DNA of 6,001 nucleotides from DAONLM01 sp035406685 (GCA_035406685.1 DAONLM010000185.1:1-6001), one strand, 5' to 3'; positions 1 through 5,946 are shown, counted from the stretch's first letter. The notes: generated by a model not told the origin, from the letters alone. Made by a program: numbers and translations.

Positions 1-20
1 AAAAATTGATAGAGAAGAAA

Positions 21-104
21 ATGCCCCTAAAAAAAACGGGTTTTTAGAGGTGCCTAAAAAATTATATTTGTGAACATGAGTTACATATAGTTGTTAACTC
101 AGAA
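21..104 (+). other. Interrupted 5' end of the double-RHH gene
   Basis: ATG at 21 is in frame with the gene below and reads MPLKKTGF before TAG at 45-47. The frame then continues as RCLKNYICEHELHIVVNSE into the ATG at 105. HIVVNSE supplies the beta strand missing from the first RHH motif, so this stretch was coding in the ancestor. A purine-rich AGAGAAG at 11-17 could be a weak SD for the ATG at 21. CCTAAAAAA occurs at 26-34 and 53-61, 27 bases (nine codons) apart. Removing one 27-base unit restores MPLKNYICEHELHIVV without the stop. A duplication or insertion is therefore one explanation, and a simple point mutation to TAG is another. Confidence 0.45.
24..50 (+). repeat. Hairpin-forming inverted repeat over the TAG stop
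   Basis: CCCCTAAAAA (24-33) pairs with TTTTTAGAGG (41-50) with one C-A mismatch and a 7-base loop. No T run follows the stem, so it is not a normal intrinsic terminator. It lies inside the possible 27-base inserted unit and includes the in-frame stop. It could be a structural remnant or chance pairing in AT-rich DNA. Confidence 0.35.
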
Positions 105-575
105 ATGAAAAAAAGACTTGAAAATGTTGCAAGGAAATTTAATATTTCTATTTCTGGGTTTATTGTATATATCTTGCAACTATATACCAATAGAGTAAAA
201 AAGATATATTGTTTCGGTCCAGAGGATGGAAATAAATACGAAAGAATAGATGGGGATGCAAGAATTCATGTGTATCTGTCAAAACAGGATTATAGATTCT
301 TGAAGAAAATTCATGCTGATTTGAATTTTTTTAGCATGGGAGTTTTATTGAGGAGAATTATCCTACTCTTCTTGGAAGAGTATGATAAACTTGGCATTAC
401 CGGTGTTGAGATGAAGTGTAATCTTGTAACATTACATCTATGGTTGAAATTAACAAAAATAAAGAAGTGGAGAAAGAGCAGAGAATTGTCCCACTTTAAA
501 GGGAATTTCACCCCATTTTATAAAGCAATATACAATAATTGTTACCAGGTAATAGGTTTTGAGACATATTACTAG
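105..575 (+). CDS. Double ribbon-helix-helix protein, probable 5'-damaged copy of a dispersed family
   Basis: I do not recognise a named family. Two beta-alpha-alpha patterns typical of RHH DNA-binding proteins can be seen. The first runs from a strand just upstream of this ATG (HIVVNSE in the same frame) through residues 1-27. The second is at about 53-91, with strand RIHVYLSK, helix QDYRFLKKIHADLN and helix GVLLRRIILLFLEEY. The two align without gaps and share H, L, N and G positions, so an internal duplication is likely. A lysine-rich linker (about 103-127) leads to a C-terminus FYKAIYNNCYQVIGFETYY that is repeated in the copy ending at 1892. The ATG at 105 has no SD and would delete the first RHH strand, whereas the open frame reaches back to 48 with no ATG, GTG or TTG. 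The original start was probably the ATG at 21, now separated by a TAG at 45-47. It may therefore be a pseudogene or make a shortened protein. DNA binding is inferred. Confidence 0.55.
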   Translation: MKKRLENVARKFNISISGFIVYILQLYTNRVKKIYCFGPEDGNKYERIDGDARIHVYLSKQDYRFLKKIHADLNFFSMGVLLRRIILLFLEEYDKLGITGVEMKCNLVTLHLWLKLTKIKKWRKSRELSHFKGNFTPFYKAIYNNCYQVIGFETYY

Positions 576-686
576 CAAGATTTTAGTAAAAATTATAAAA
601 AAGAAAAATAAGACTATTATAATATTTTCTCAAATAAAATTAATCTCAGAATAACTCTATCCTTTTAATTTTCTAAAAATAGAATC
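576..686 (+). repeat. Conserved 3' tail of the double-RHH family, copy 1
   Basis: The sequence directly after the stop codon matches 1893-2004. Positions 576-643 are 67/68 identical to 1893-1960 with no gap, and similarity is weaker to about 686. The last part (about 636-686) also resembles the reverse complement of 5947-6001. It contains no open frame of note. Near its end is a small hairpin, AGAATA-ACTC-TATCCT followed by TTT (648-666), which could be a weak terminator for the RHH gene. The tail is better conserved than most of the coding part. Confidence 0.75.
648..666 (+). terminator. Weak stem-loop with T run, tail copy 1
   Basis: AGAATA (648-653) and TATCCT (658-663) form a 6-bp stem with one A-C mismatch around the loop ACTC, and T663-666 follow. 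The equivalent stem is perfect in the right-edge copy (5969-5984) and is kept by G-U pairs in copy 2 (1966-1981). The stem is short and AT-rich, so termination strength would be low. Confidence 0.3.
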
Positions 687-836
687 CACCTGATAAACTT
701 TAATTAATATTCTTATAGACAATTGTCATATGAGGACTTTAATAATAAATCCAATGATTTTGATATTAAATTAGTTGCCAAACAAATTCATAGTTTTAAA
801 TACAATATTTATATCTGGTAGTTGTTATTTATTCAC
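687..836. other. Non-coding spacer
   Basis: No convincing gene is visible here on either strand. The only structured element seen is the perfect 10-base palindrome GACAATTGTC at 718-727, a shape compatible with a dimeric regulator site. No good promoter lies beside it, so no role is assigned. Confidence 0.4.
718..727. repeat. 10-bp perfect palindrome GACAATTGTC
   Basis: The sequence equals its own reverse complement and has higher GC content than its surroundings. It sits between the RHH tail and the terminator. It could be an operator, but a 10-base palindrome can arise by chance. Confidence 0.25.
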
Positions 837-868
837 AAGGGATATGAGAAAATCTCATATCCCTTTTT
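837..868. terminator. Strong stem-loop between converging genes
   Basis: AAGGGATATGAGA (837-849) pairs perfectly with TCTCATATCCCTT (853-865) around an AAA loop, giving 13 bp. On + it is followed by T864-868, a normal intrinsic-terminator layout for transcripts from the RHH gene. On - it lies 28 bases past the stop of the GAF gene, but the following bases are CTTGTGAAT, a poor U tract. It probably serves both converging genes, with better form on +. Confidence 0.8.
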
Positions 869-893
869 CTTACATAGAGCAAAGCTCACTTAT

Positions 894-1385
894 TTAAGTA
901 AATTTCTCAAAAACAGCTAATGACTTTGCGAGATTCATAGAGGCTACTTTATTTTCTGAAGAATTTTCTTTCTTTAAAACATTGCTCAACATAAGAGCAA
1001 TACTTTCTAAAAAATCCACTTTTTCTTTTGTAAAATTATTAGGAATTTCACTTTCTATATTAAAAGTTCCTATTACTTTATTATCTTTATCTCGAATAGG
1101 TATACAGACTTCTGATTTGGCATTAGATATACCTTTTATGTATTCACCTTTATAATTATCAAGATCATTGATAACAATTGTTTTATTCCTTAAAGCTGTT
1201 AAACCAGTAACCCCTCTACCTATTTTAATTATTATATTAGCCTCTTCCTCGCCATAGCCAAAATATGCTACTGTTATAAGTTCCTCATTTTCTAATTTTC
1301 TTAGAATAGCATTCTTAATTCTTAACTTTTCTTTAAGAATTTCTAATATTTCATTAAATCTCATGTTAACGACATTTTTATTCAT
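894..1385 (-). CDS. Single-domain GAF protein (sensor-like; catalytic Cys of fRMsr absent)
   Basis: The 163-residue protein is almost entirely one GAF domain (about 8-137), with a short charged tail after it. Diagnostic stretches are IGRGVTGLTALRNKTIVINDL (about 55-75), SEVCIPIRDKDNKVIGTFNIES (about 91-112) and NNFTKEKVDFLESIALMLSNVL. GAF domains bind small ligands or report redox state. The GRGV-G and S-E-hydrophobic-P layout resembles free methionine-(R)-sulfoxide reductases (YebR type). The usual GVCG cysteine is Thr60 here, and the only cysteine is Cys94, so that activity is unlikely. No output domain, signal peptide or membrane helix is visible, so it probably acts in the cytoplasm through a partner. 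The ATG at 1385 is chosen because AAGGAGG (1394-1400 on -) lies eight bases upstream; a second in-frame ATG (residue 8) has no such site. Confidence 0.85.
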   Translation of the reverse strand: MNKNVVNMRFNEILEILKEKLRIKNAILRKLENEELITVAYFGYGEEEANIIIKIGRGVTGLTALRNKTIVINDLDNYKGEYIKGISNAKSEVCIPIRDKDNKVIGTFNIESEIPNNFTKEKVDFLESIALMLSNVLKKENSSENKVASMNLAKSLAVFEKFT

Positions 1386-1531
1386 AAGTCTATCCTCCTT
1401 GATAAATATAGATTAATATTTTTAAAGATATATAAGCAAATAGTATGCCATAATATTTTTTATAAAAATTATAGTTTAAATCTATTTTTAATAATAAAAA
1501 TTTTAATTATTACAATTATGTCGTTTACTAA
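1386..1531 (-). promoter_or_regulatory. Leader and probable promoter region of the GAF gene
   Basis: No open frame is seen. On the - strand the strong SD AAGGAGG is at 1394-1400. A TATAAT matching the -10 consensus lies at 1468-1473, about 80 bases before the start codon, but there is no good -35 box at the right distance (only TATTAT near 1491-1496). In DNA this AT-rich, such a -10 match is weak evidence, so the promoter position is tentative. Confidence 0.3.
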
Positions 1532-1892
1532 ATACATATTTGTATTTTTCTCTCTAAAAAATATCAAAATATAAAAAATTTAAATTTGGCTTTATCAAAA
1601 CTTATTTCTTATATCTTAGAAAAATTTGCCGATGGAGTGGAGTAAAAAAAGTATTTTTTTGGTCTGGAAAATGACAATAGATATGAAAGAATCGATGCTG
1701 ATAAGGAGATTAGAGTCTATCTTTCAAAAGAAGATTATAGGTTTTTGAAGAAAATTCATGCAGATCTTAATTTTTTCAGTATAACTGATCTTTTGAGGAG
1801 AATTGTCGCACTTTGAATGGAATACAACGCCCTTCTACAAAGCAATCTACAATAATTGTTACCAGGTAATAGGCTTTGAGACATATTATTAG
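1532..1892 (+). pseudogene. Dead second copy of the double-RHH gene
   Basis: The translated remains match the gene at 105-575. They read IHICIFLSKKYQN, a shortened first helix, LALSKLISYILEKFADGVE, then TAA at 1643-1645. The frame continues as KKYFFG, YERIDADKEIRVYLSKED and FLKKIHADLNFFS up to a TGA at 1812-1814. The remaining C-terminus, HFEWNTTPFYKAIYNN and onward to FETYY, is in another frame and ends at TAG 1890-1892. The frame change is explained by one 128-base deletion relative to copy 1, with breakpoints in the 10-base near-repeat GAGAATT(A/G)TC (353-362 and 481-490 in copy 1). The linker between the second RHH and the C-terminus is therefore gone. The stop-proximal 95 bases (1798-1892) are 82/95 identical to 481-575. 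The 5' boundary near 1532 is approximate, and no start codon or SD is visible. Confidence 0.8.
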
Positions 1893-2004
1893 CAAGATTT
1901 TAGTAAAAATTATAAAAAAGAAAAATAAGAATATTATAATATTTTCTCAAATAAAATTAAAGTTCAGGATAAATCTATTTTTTTAATTGCTTAAAAATAA
2001 AATC
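1893..2004 (+). repeat. Conserved 3' tail of the double-RHH family, copy 2
   Basis: The first 68 bases after the stop are 67/68 identical to 576-643, and similarity fades at about 2004. It contains the AT-only palindrome AATATTATAATATT (1930-1943). Near the end, AGGATA (1966-1971) and TATTTT (1976-1981) can pair through A-U and G-U, with a run of T to 1984. The chemoreceptor promoter begins 33 bases after the repeat ends. Confidence 0.75.
1966..1984 (+). terminator. Weak stem-loop with T run, tail copy 2
   Basis: AGGATA and TATTTT form a 6-bp stem, two pairs of which are G-U, around a four-base loop, and the T run extends to 1984. It occupies the same place as the stems at 648-666 and 5966-5984. 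Pairing is kept although the sequence has changed, but the stem is weak. Confidence 0.3.
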
Positions 2005-2037
2005 GCATCATCTAGAAAATATTTTTATTTTATTTTT

Positions 2038-2066
2038 TTGACAAACTCAGAAATTTTTAATATAAG
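2038..2066 (+). promoter_or_regulatory. Sigma-70-type promoter of the chemoreceptor gene
   Basis: A perfect -35 box TTGACA (2038-2043) is followed after exactly 17 bases by TATAAG (2061-2066), five of six bases of the -10 consensus. Transcription would start near 2073 and leave a leader of about 70 bases. It lies just outside the RHH repeat. A housekeeping-type promoter is seen rather than a motility sigma-28 site. Confidence 0.7.
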
Positions 2067-2142
2067 AGTATTCAAATTATTAAAACTATAATTTATATTG
2101 TATAATTATATTAAAAAATTAATTTAATTATAAGGAAATAAT

Positions 2143-4035
2143 ATGAAAAAAGGAAATATTATTTTTATAAAAATAATGATCGCAAGTACATTTTCGACTG
2201 CTCTATCATTGGTTATGTATGGTATATTTGTGCCAGTAATAATGAATTACGATCCAGAGTATTTTAAAGAATTTTTTAGAAAATTAATGTTTAATATTGC
2301 TCTGCTTGAACCTCTTGCTATGATAAGTATCTATTTGTTATATAAGCCGGCTCATAAATATATAACTAAAATCGAAGATAAAGTTAGCTATACAGAAAAA
2401 GAGTTTGAATCTGCTATAAAGGCAACAAAAAATATACCTTTTTTCTTATTTTTAGTTGGAGTATCAGTATATGATATTGGCATATTTATTGCCTTTGTTC
2501 CACACTTTATAAAGACCGGGGAGATTGATTTAATTCATTTTGGGTTAAGGCTTGTAATAGGGACAATATGGGGCTTATTAAATGGTCTTCTTACTGCCCG
2601 TATTATAAGCATATTTTTGATTGAGACAAAGTTAAAATTTGAACTATATGAGAGTCCCAAAAATATAAAAAGAGAGTCCCATTTTTTAAACATAGTTATC
2701 CCTTTGATAATTTTAGTGATGTTTTTAATTTCTGTCTCAATAATTATCTTTTATAGATATAGTGTGCAAAATGTTGATATCAATCTTACAAAGAGTAATT
2801 TTAATAAAATATTTTTTATTTATATATTTTTCTTTTTTTTATTTTCTGGAATTATTTATATTCTTATAAAAGAATCAAATGAGTATCTTAAAAATCTCTC
2901 CAATCAATTAAATAATATGATTCAAAAAGAGACGGATCTTTCTGCAAAGATAAAAATAACAACTTTTGATGATATGGGTATAATTTCTGATAAAATAAAT
3001 AAAATAATTGATAAATTGACTTACACATTTAAAAATATTCAGACAATAAGTAATGATGTTTTTTTATCAAATGAAAAGACACAAGAAGATATTAATGAGT
3101 CGATTAATTTTGCCAAAAAACTAAATGAAATGATCGTTAGTATTGAAAAAAATCTAAATACTCAGTTGTTAGAGATGAGTAATATGTTAGAAAATTTTAA
3201 TAACATAATTAATTCTTCTGAAGAATCGATTGTAAAAAATAACGAACATATTGACTATATAAATACCACTTCAGAGGCTATGAAAGTAATTTTAAAATCA
3301 TTTGATTCTTTAATAGATTTTACATTAAGACTCGATAAAGAATTTAATCAATTTTTAAATACAATAAAAAAGAATAATGAACAGATAAGGATAGTAATGA
3401 ATGCAATAAATGAGACAAATAAGACCTCGCTTAAAATAAATGAGATAGCAAATGTAATTTCTGATATTGCCTCAAAGACAAATCTACTTTCAATGAACGC
3501 AAGTATAGAGGCAGCTCATGCAGGAGAATATGGTAAAGGCTTTAGTGTAGTTGCAGATGAGATAAGAAAACTCTCTTCAAATACCTCTAATTCTGCAAAA
3601 GGAATAACATTTCTTATAAATGAAATGAATAATAAGATAAAAAATAGTGAATTACTTTTTGATGAATTAATTAGAAGCCAGAAAAAGTTAGATGAAAATA
3701 GTAAAGAGATAGAAAATTTAATAAATGATATTGCAATGCAGGCAAATTCTCAAATAAGCAATGCTAAAGAGAGTGAAAATAAAATAAATATCTTAATTAA
3801 TAATGCAAATGATTTTAAATCAAATATTATCGAACAGCAAAATCAATTCAAAAAAATAAAAGAAAGTATTGCTATGGTTACTGAAAATGTTAAATTAATA
3901 TCTGAAAATGAAAAATCTTTAACAAATGGAATTAAAGAGATAATATTCTATTTTGATAATATAAAAGAGGCGTTTCCACAGACAACTGCTTATATAAATA
4001 GATTGAAAGAGGAAATTTCCAATTTTAAAATATAA
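2143..4035 (+). CDS. Methyl-accepting chemotaxis protein with six membrane helices
   Basis: This is a transducer that would control CheA/CheW activity and hence swimming bias. The N-terminus has six predicted membrane helices in three pairs (about 5-33/48-67, 99-121/131-160, 181-204/221-243), with only short outside loops and no periplasmic ligand domain. A HAMP-like segment follows at about 245-298, including TTFDDMGIISDKIN, which resembles the HAMP D-E-x-G motif. A long Asn/Lys-rich coiled coil runs from 300 to 605. Its conserved hairpin tip, about 434-478, includes DIASKTNLLSMNASIEAAHA, GEYGKGFSVVADEIRKLS and the E-A-A-x-A-G-E signature. The protein ends ISNFKI, with no NWETF-like tether for CheR/CheB. 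AAGGA (2132-2136) lies six bases before the ATG and a strong promoter is upstream. The ligand is unknown; the membrane region may itself be the sensor. Confidence 0.95.
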   Translation: MKKGNIIFIKIMIASTFSTALSLVMYGIFVPVIMNYDPEYFKEFFRKLMFNIALLEPLAMISIYLLYKPAHKYITKIEDKVSYTEKEFESAIKATKNIPFFLFLVGVSVYDIGIFIAFVPHFIKTGEIDLIHFGLRLVIGTIWGLLNGLLTARIISIFLIETKLKFELYESPKNIKRESHFLNIVIPLIILVMFLISVSIIIFYRYSVQNVDINLTKSNFNKIFFIYIFFFFLFSGIIYILIKESNEYLKNLSNQLNNMIQKETDLSAKIKITTFDDMGIISDKINKIIDKLTYTFKNIQTISNDVFLSNEKTQEDINESINFAKKLNEMIVSIEKNLNTQLLEMSNMLENFNNIINSSEESIVKNNEHIDYINTTSEAMKVILKSFDSLIDFTLRLDKEFNQFLNTIKKNNEQIRIVMNAINETNKTSLKINEIANVISDIASKTNLLSMNASIEAAHAGEYGKGFSVVADEIRKLSSNTSNSAKGITFLINEMNNKIKNSELLFDELIRSQKKLDENSKEIENLINDIAMQANSQISNAKESENKINILINNANDFKSNIIEQQNQFKKIKESIAMVTENVKLISENEKSLTNGIKEIIFYFDNIKEAFPQTTAYINRLKEEISNFKI

Positions 4036-4110
4036 GATTTTTTTAAAAAACTCTTTACAAAAATTAGAAAAAATAATAGGTATTCTTTTGAGGAAAGTCG
4101 AGGAAAGTTT
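4036..4110 (+). promoter_or_regulatory. Short gap before aroA, with at most a weak promoter
   Basis: The gap has T and A runs but no GC-bearing stem-loop, so no terminator for the chemoreceptor gene is evident. TTTACA at 4054-4059 resembles a -35 box, but no good -10 follows at 17 bases (TAGGTA at 4077-4082). Read-through from the chemoreceptor promoter into aroA is as likely as a separate promoter. Confidence 0.25.
4090..4109 (+). promoter_or_regulatory. Tandemly duplicated Shine-Dalgarno site of aroA
   Basis: GAGGAAAGTC (4090-4099) is followed directly by GAGGAAAGTT (4100-4109), a near-perfect 10-base tandem repeat. The second GAGGA is six bases from the ATG at 4111, an ideal distance. The first is ten bases further upstream and too far to act directly, but it could act as a standby ribosome site. 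Confidence 0.6.
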
Positions 4111-5391
4111 ATGAAATTTGAGGTTGCAAAATCAAAAATATCTGGCGAAGTATTTATTCCAGGCTCAAAATCACATACAATAAGAGCATTATTTTTTGCT
4201 CTTCTTGCGAATGGAGAGAGTAAGATATTTAATCCTTTAGAATCAGATGATGCGATATCTGCTTTTAATACAGTCTTACATTTTGGTGCAAAAGTTGAGA
4301 AAGAAGACAAGCATTATATTGTTCAAGGCGTTAATGGGAAGTTAAGATTACCAGATGATGTTATAAATGTTGGAAATTCTGGGACTACTTTAAGAATTGC
4401 TATTTCTTTAGCCTCATTAATTGATGGATGGACAGTTTTTACTGGCGATCATCAGATAAGAAATAGGGTTCTTGAGCCCCTTATTCTTGCTTTAAATAAT
4501 TTTGGTGCAACAGTAGTTTCTACAAGAAATAATTATAAGGCTCCTATATTAGTTAAAGGGATTGCCAGAGGTGGTAAAACTGATCTTGATGCAGTTACCT
4601 CTCAATTTCTTACTTCATTGTTAATATCCTGTCCCTTGATGGAAAAAGATACTGTTATAAAAATTACAAGATTGAATGAACAACCTTATGTTGATATGAC
4701 GTTATGGTGGCTTGATAAATTTGGCATAAAGTATGAAAATAATTCTTACAAAGAATTTTTTATAAAAGGGGGACAGAGTTATAAATCTTTTTCAGAGACA
4801 ATACCGGGTGATTTTTCGAGTGCTACTTTTTTTCTTGTGCTTGCATCTATAAATAAATCAAAGATTAAACTTTACAACCTTGATATGAGTGATGTTCAGG
4901 GTGACAAAAGAGTAATAGAGATCTTAAAAGAGATGGGGGCAAAGATAGAGATAAATGATAAAGAGAAGAGTGTTACTATTGAAGGTGGGGATTTGAAAGG
5001 GATAGAAATTGATATGAATGATATTCCAGACGCTCTTCCTGCTCTTGCTGTGGCTGGATGTTTTGCAAGAGGAGAGACAAAACTTCTTAATGTGTATCAG
5101 GCCCGGTTAAAGGAGACAGATAGAATCAAAGTTATGGCTACTGAATTGACCAAAATGGGAGCAAGAATAACAGAATTAGAGGATGGTTTAATTATTAAAG
5201 AGAGTAAGTTGATGTCTGCAAATGTAAATGGACATTTTGACCATAGAGTTGTTATGGCTCTTACAATTGCAGGTCTTAATGTTGAAGGTAAAACAATAGT
5301 AGACACAGCAGAGGCAGCAAGTGTAACATTCCCAGAGTTTGCAGATTATATTAAAAAATGCAATGGAAATTTAAATGTTATTGTTGATTAA
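4111..5391 (+). CDS. aroA: 3-phosphoshikimate 1-carboxyvinyltransferase (EPSP synthase)
   Basis: This cytoplasmic enzyme joins phosphoenolpyruvate to shikimate-3-phosphate, the sixth step of the shikimate pathway to chorismate. The 426-residue length is normal and the two-domain pattern is complete. Visible sites are PGSKSHTIRAL (17-27; Lys20, Ser21, Arg25), GNSGTTLR (88-95), GDHQIRNR (112-119), TSQF (163-166), IPGDFSSATFF, IPDALPALAV with the catalytic Asp307, RLKETDR (332-338; Lys334, Glu335, Arg338) and FDHR (376-379). The loop that reads GNAGTAMRP in E. coli is GNSGTTLRI here, so Ser90 and Ile96 replace Ala and Pro. The usual C-terminal KTFP lysine is Val405 (VTFPEF). The start is fixed by the SD six bases upstream. 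The gene for tag begins five bases after the stop, suggesting one transcript. No other shikimate gene lies in the window. Confidence 0.96.
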   Translation: MKFEVAKSKISGEVFIPGSKSHTIRALFFALLANGESKIFNPLESDDAISAFNTVLHFGAKVEKEDKHYIVQGVNGKLRLPDDVINVGNSGTTLRIAISLASLIDGWTVFTGDHQIRNRVLEPLILALNNFGATVVSTRNNYKAPILVKGIARGGKTDLDAVTSQFLTSLLISCPLMEKDTVIKITRLNEQPYVDMTLWWLDKFGIKYENNSYKEFFIKGGQSYKSFSETIPGDFSSATFFLVLASINKSKIKLYNLDMSDVQGDKRVIEILKEMGAKIEINDKEKSVTIEGGDLKGIEIDMNDIPDALPALAVAGCFARGETKLLNVYQARLKETDRIKVMATELTKMGARITELEDGLIIKESKLMSANVNGHFDHRVVMALTIAGLNVEGKTIVDTAEAASVTFPEFADYIKKCNGNLNVIVD

Positions 5392-5396
5392 AATTT

Positions 5397-5906
5397 ATGG
5401 ATAAAATACGATGCAAATGGGCAAATCATGGTCCAGAATTAATGGCATATCATGATTATGAATATGGTATAAGGATTAGTTCGGATTTTTTATATTTTGA
5501 AAGATTGACTCTTGAGATATTTCAAGCTGGACTTAGCTGGGCTACTATATTGAAAAAAAGAGAGGCTTTTAGAGAGGCTTTTGATAATTTTGATTTTTAT
5601 AAGATTGCAGAATATGATAAGAATAAAATTATTCAATTGTTAAATAATAAAGAGATAATAAGAAATAGACTAAAGATAGAAGCAACTATTTTTAATGCAA
5701 ATCAATTCATAAATATTGTAAAAAAGTATGGTTCTTTTGATAACTATATAACAAACTTAAATAATAATTACAACAAAGAAGAGTTATTAAAAATATTTAA
5801 GAAAGAATTTAAGTTTATGGGAAAATTGATTCTTGAAGAATTTATGATGAGTACTGGTTTATGGCCTGTTAAACATGATGAGCAATGTTTCTTGTATAAA
5901 AGGTAA
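5397..5906 (+). CDS. tag: DNA-3-methyladenine glycosylase I
   Basis: This base-excision repair enzyme removes 3-methyladenine from alkylated DNA. It is a small helix-hairpin-helix-fold protein with a structural zinc. The four zinc ligands of the Tag family are present: Cys6 (RCKW), His19 (AYHDYEYG), and His160 and Cys164 (HDEQC, the same H-x3-C spacing as in E. coli Tag). The base-pocket core LEIFQAGLSWATILKKR (39-55) keeps Glu40, Gln43 and Trp48, although EIFQ differs from the usual EGxQ. FKFMGKLILEEFMMSTGL (138-155) corresponds to the E. coli FKFVG segment. At 169 residues it is about 18 shorter than the E. coli enzyme, mainly in the loop at about 115-135. No SD precedes the ATG at 5397, and aroA stops five bases before it, so translation probably depends on coupling to aroA. 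Confidence 0.94.
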   Translation: MDKIRCKWANHGPELMAYHDYEYGIRISSDFLYFERLTLEIFQAGLSWATILKKREAFREAFDNFDFYKIAEYDKNKIIQLLNNKEIIRNRLKIEATIFNANQFINIVKKYGSFDNYITNLNNNYNKEELLKIFKKEFKFMGKLILEEFMMSTGLWPVKHDEQCFLYKR

Positions 5907-5946
5907 TTTTTAGACTATGGATTTTTTTAGCATAAGAATTAAAGCT
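5907..5946 (+). other. Short region after tag, no clear terminator
   Basis: A T run (5925-5931) and a possible 4-bp TAGC/GCTA pairing with a wide loop (5930-5949) are all that is seen. This is not enough to call a terminator for the aroA-tag transcript. Confidence 0.3.

Noticed and set aside
311..511. Open frame on - inside the first RHH gene
   Set aside because: It is antisense to a frame whose protein pattern is repeated in a second copy; its own translation shows no domain pattern.
1530..1547. AAATACA-TATT-TGTATTT inverted repeat as an operator or terminator for the GAF gene
   Set aside because: It lies about 145 bases upstream of the GAF start and overlaps the decayed RHH copy. It is AT-only and probably chance.
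576..2004. Insertion sequence or transposon carrying the RHH genes
   Set aside because: No transposase, terminal inverted repeats or target-site duplication can be seen; only gene-plus-tail similarity is supported.
2101..2106. TATAAT just upstream of the chemoreceptor gene as the main promoter -10
   Set aside because: There is no -35 match at the right distance; the TTGACA-17-TATAAG pair at 2038-2066 is far better.
3990..4310. Open frame on - spanning the end of the chemoreceptor gene and start of aroA
   Set aside because: It overlaps two well-recognised genes and the intergenic SD, with no SD or motif of its own.
5097..5306. Open frame on - inside aroA
   Set aside because: It lies over the conserved KETDR and DHR region of EPSP synthase and has no support of its own.
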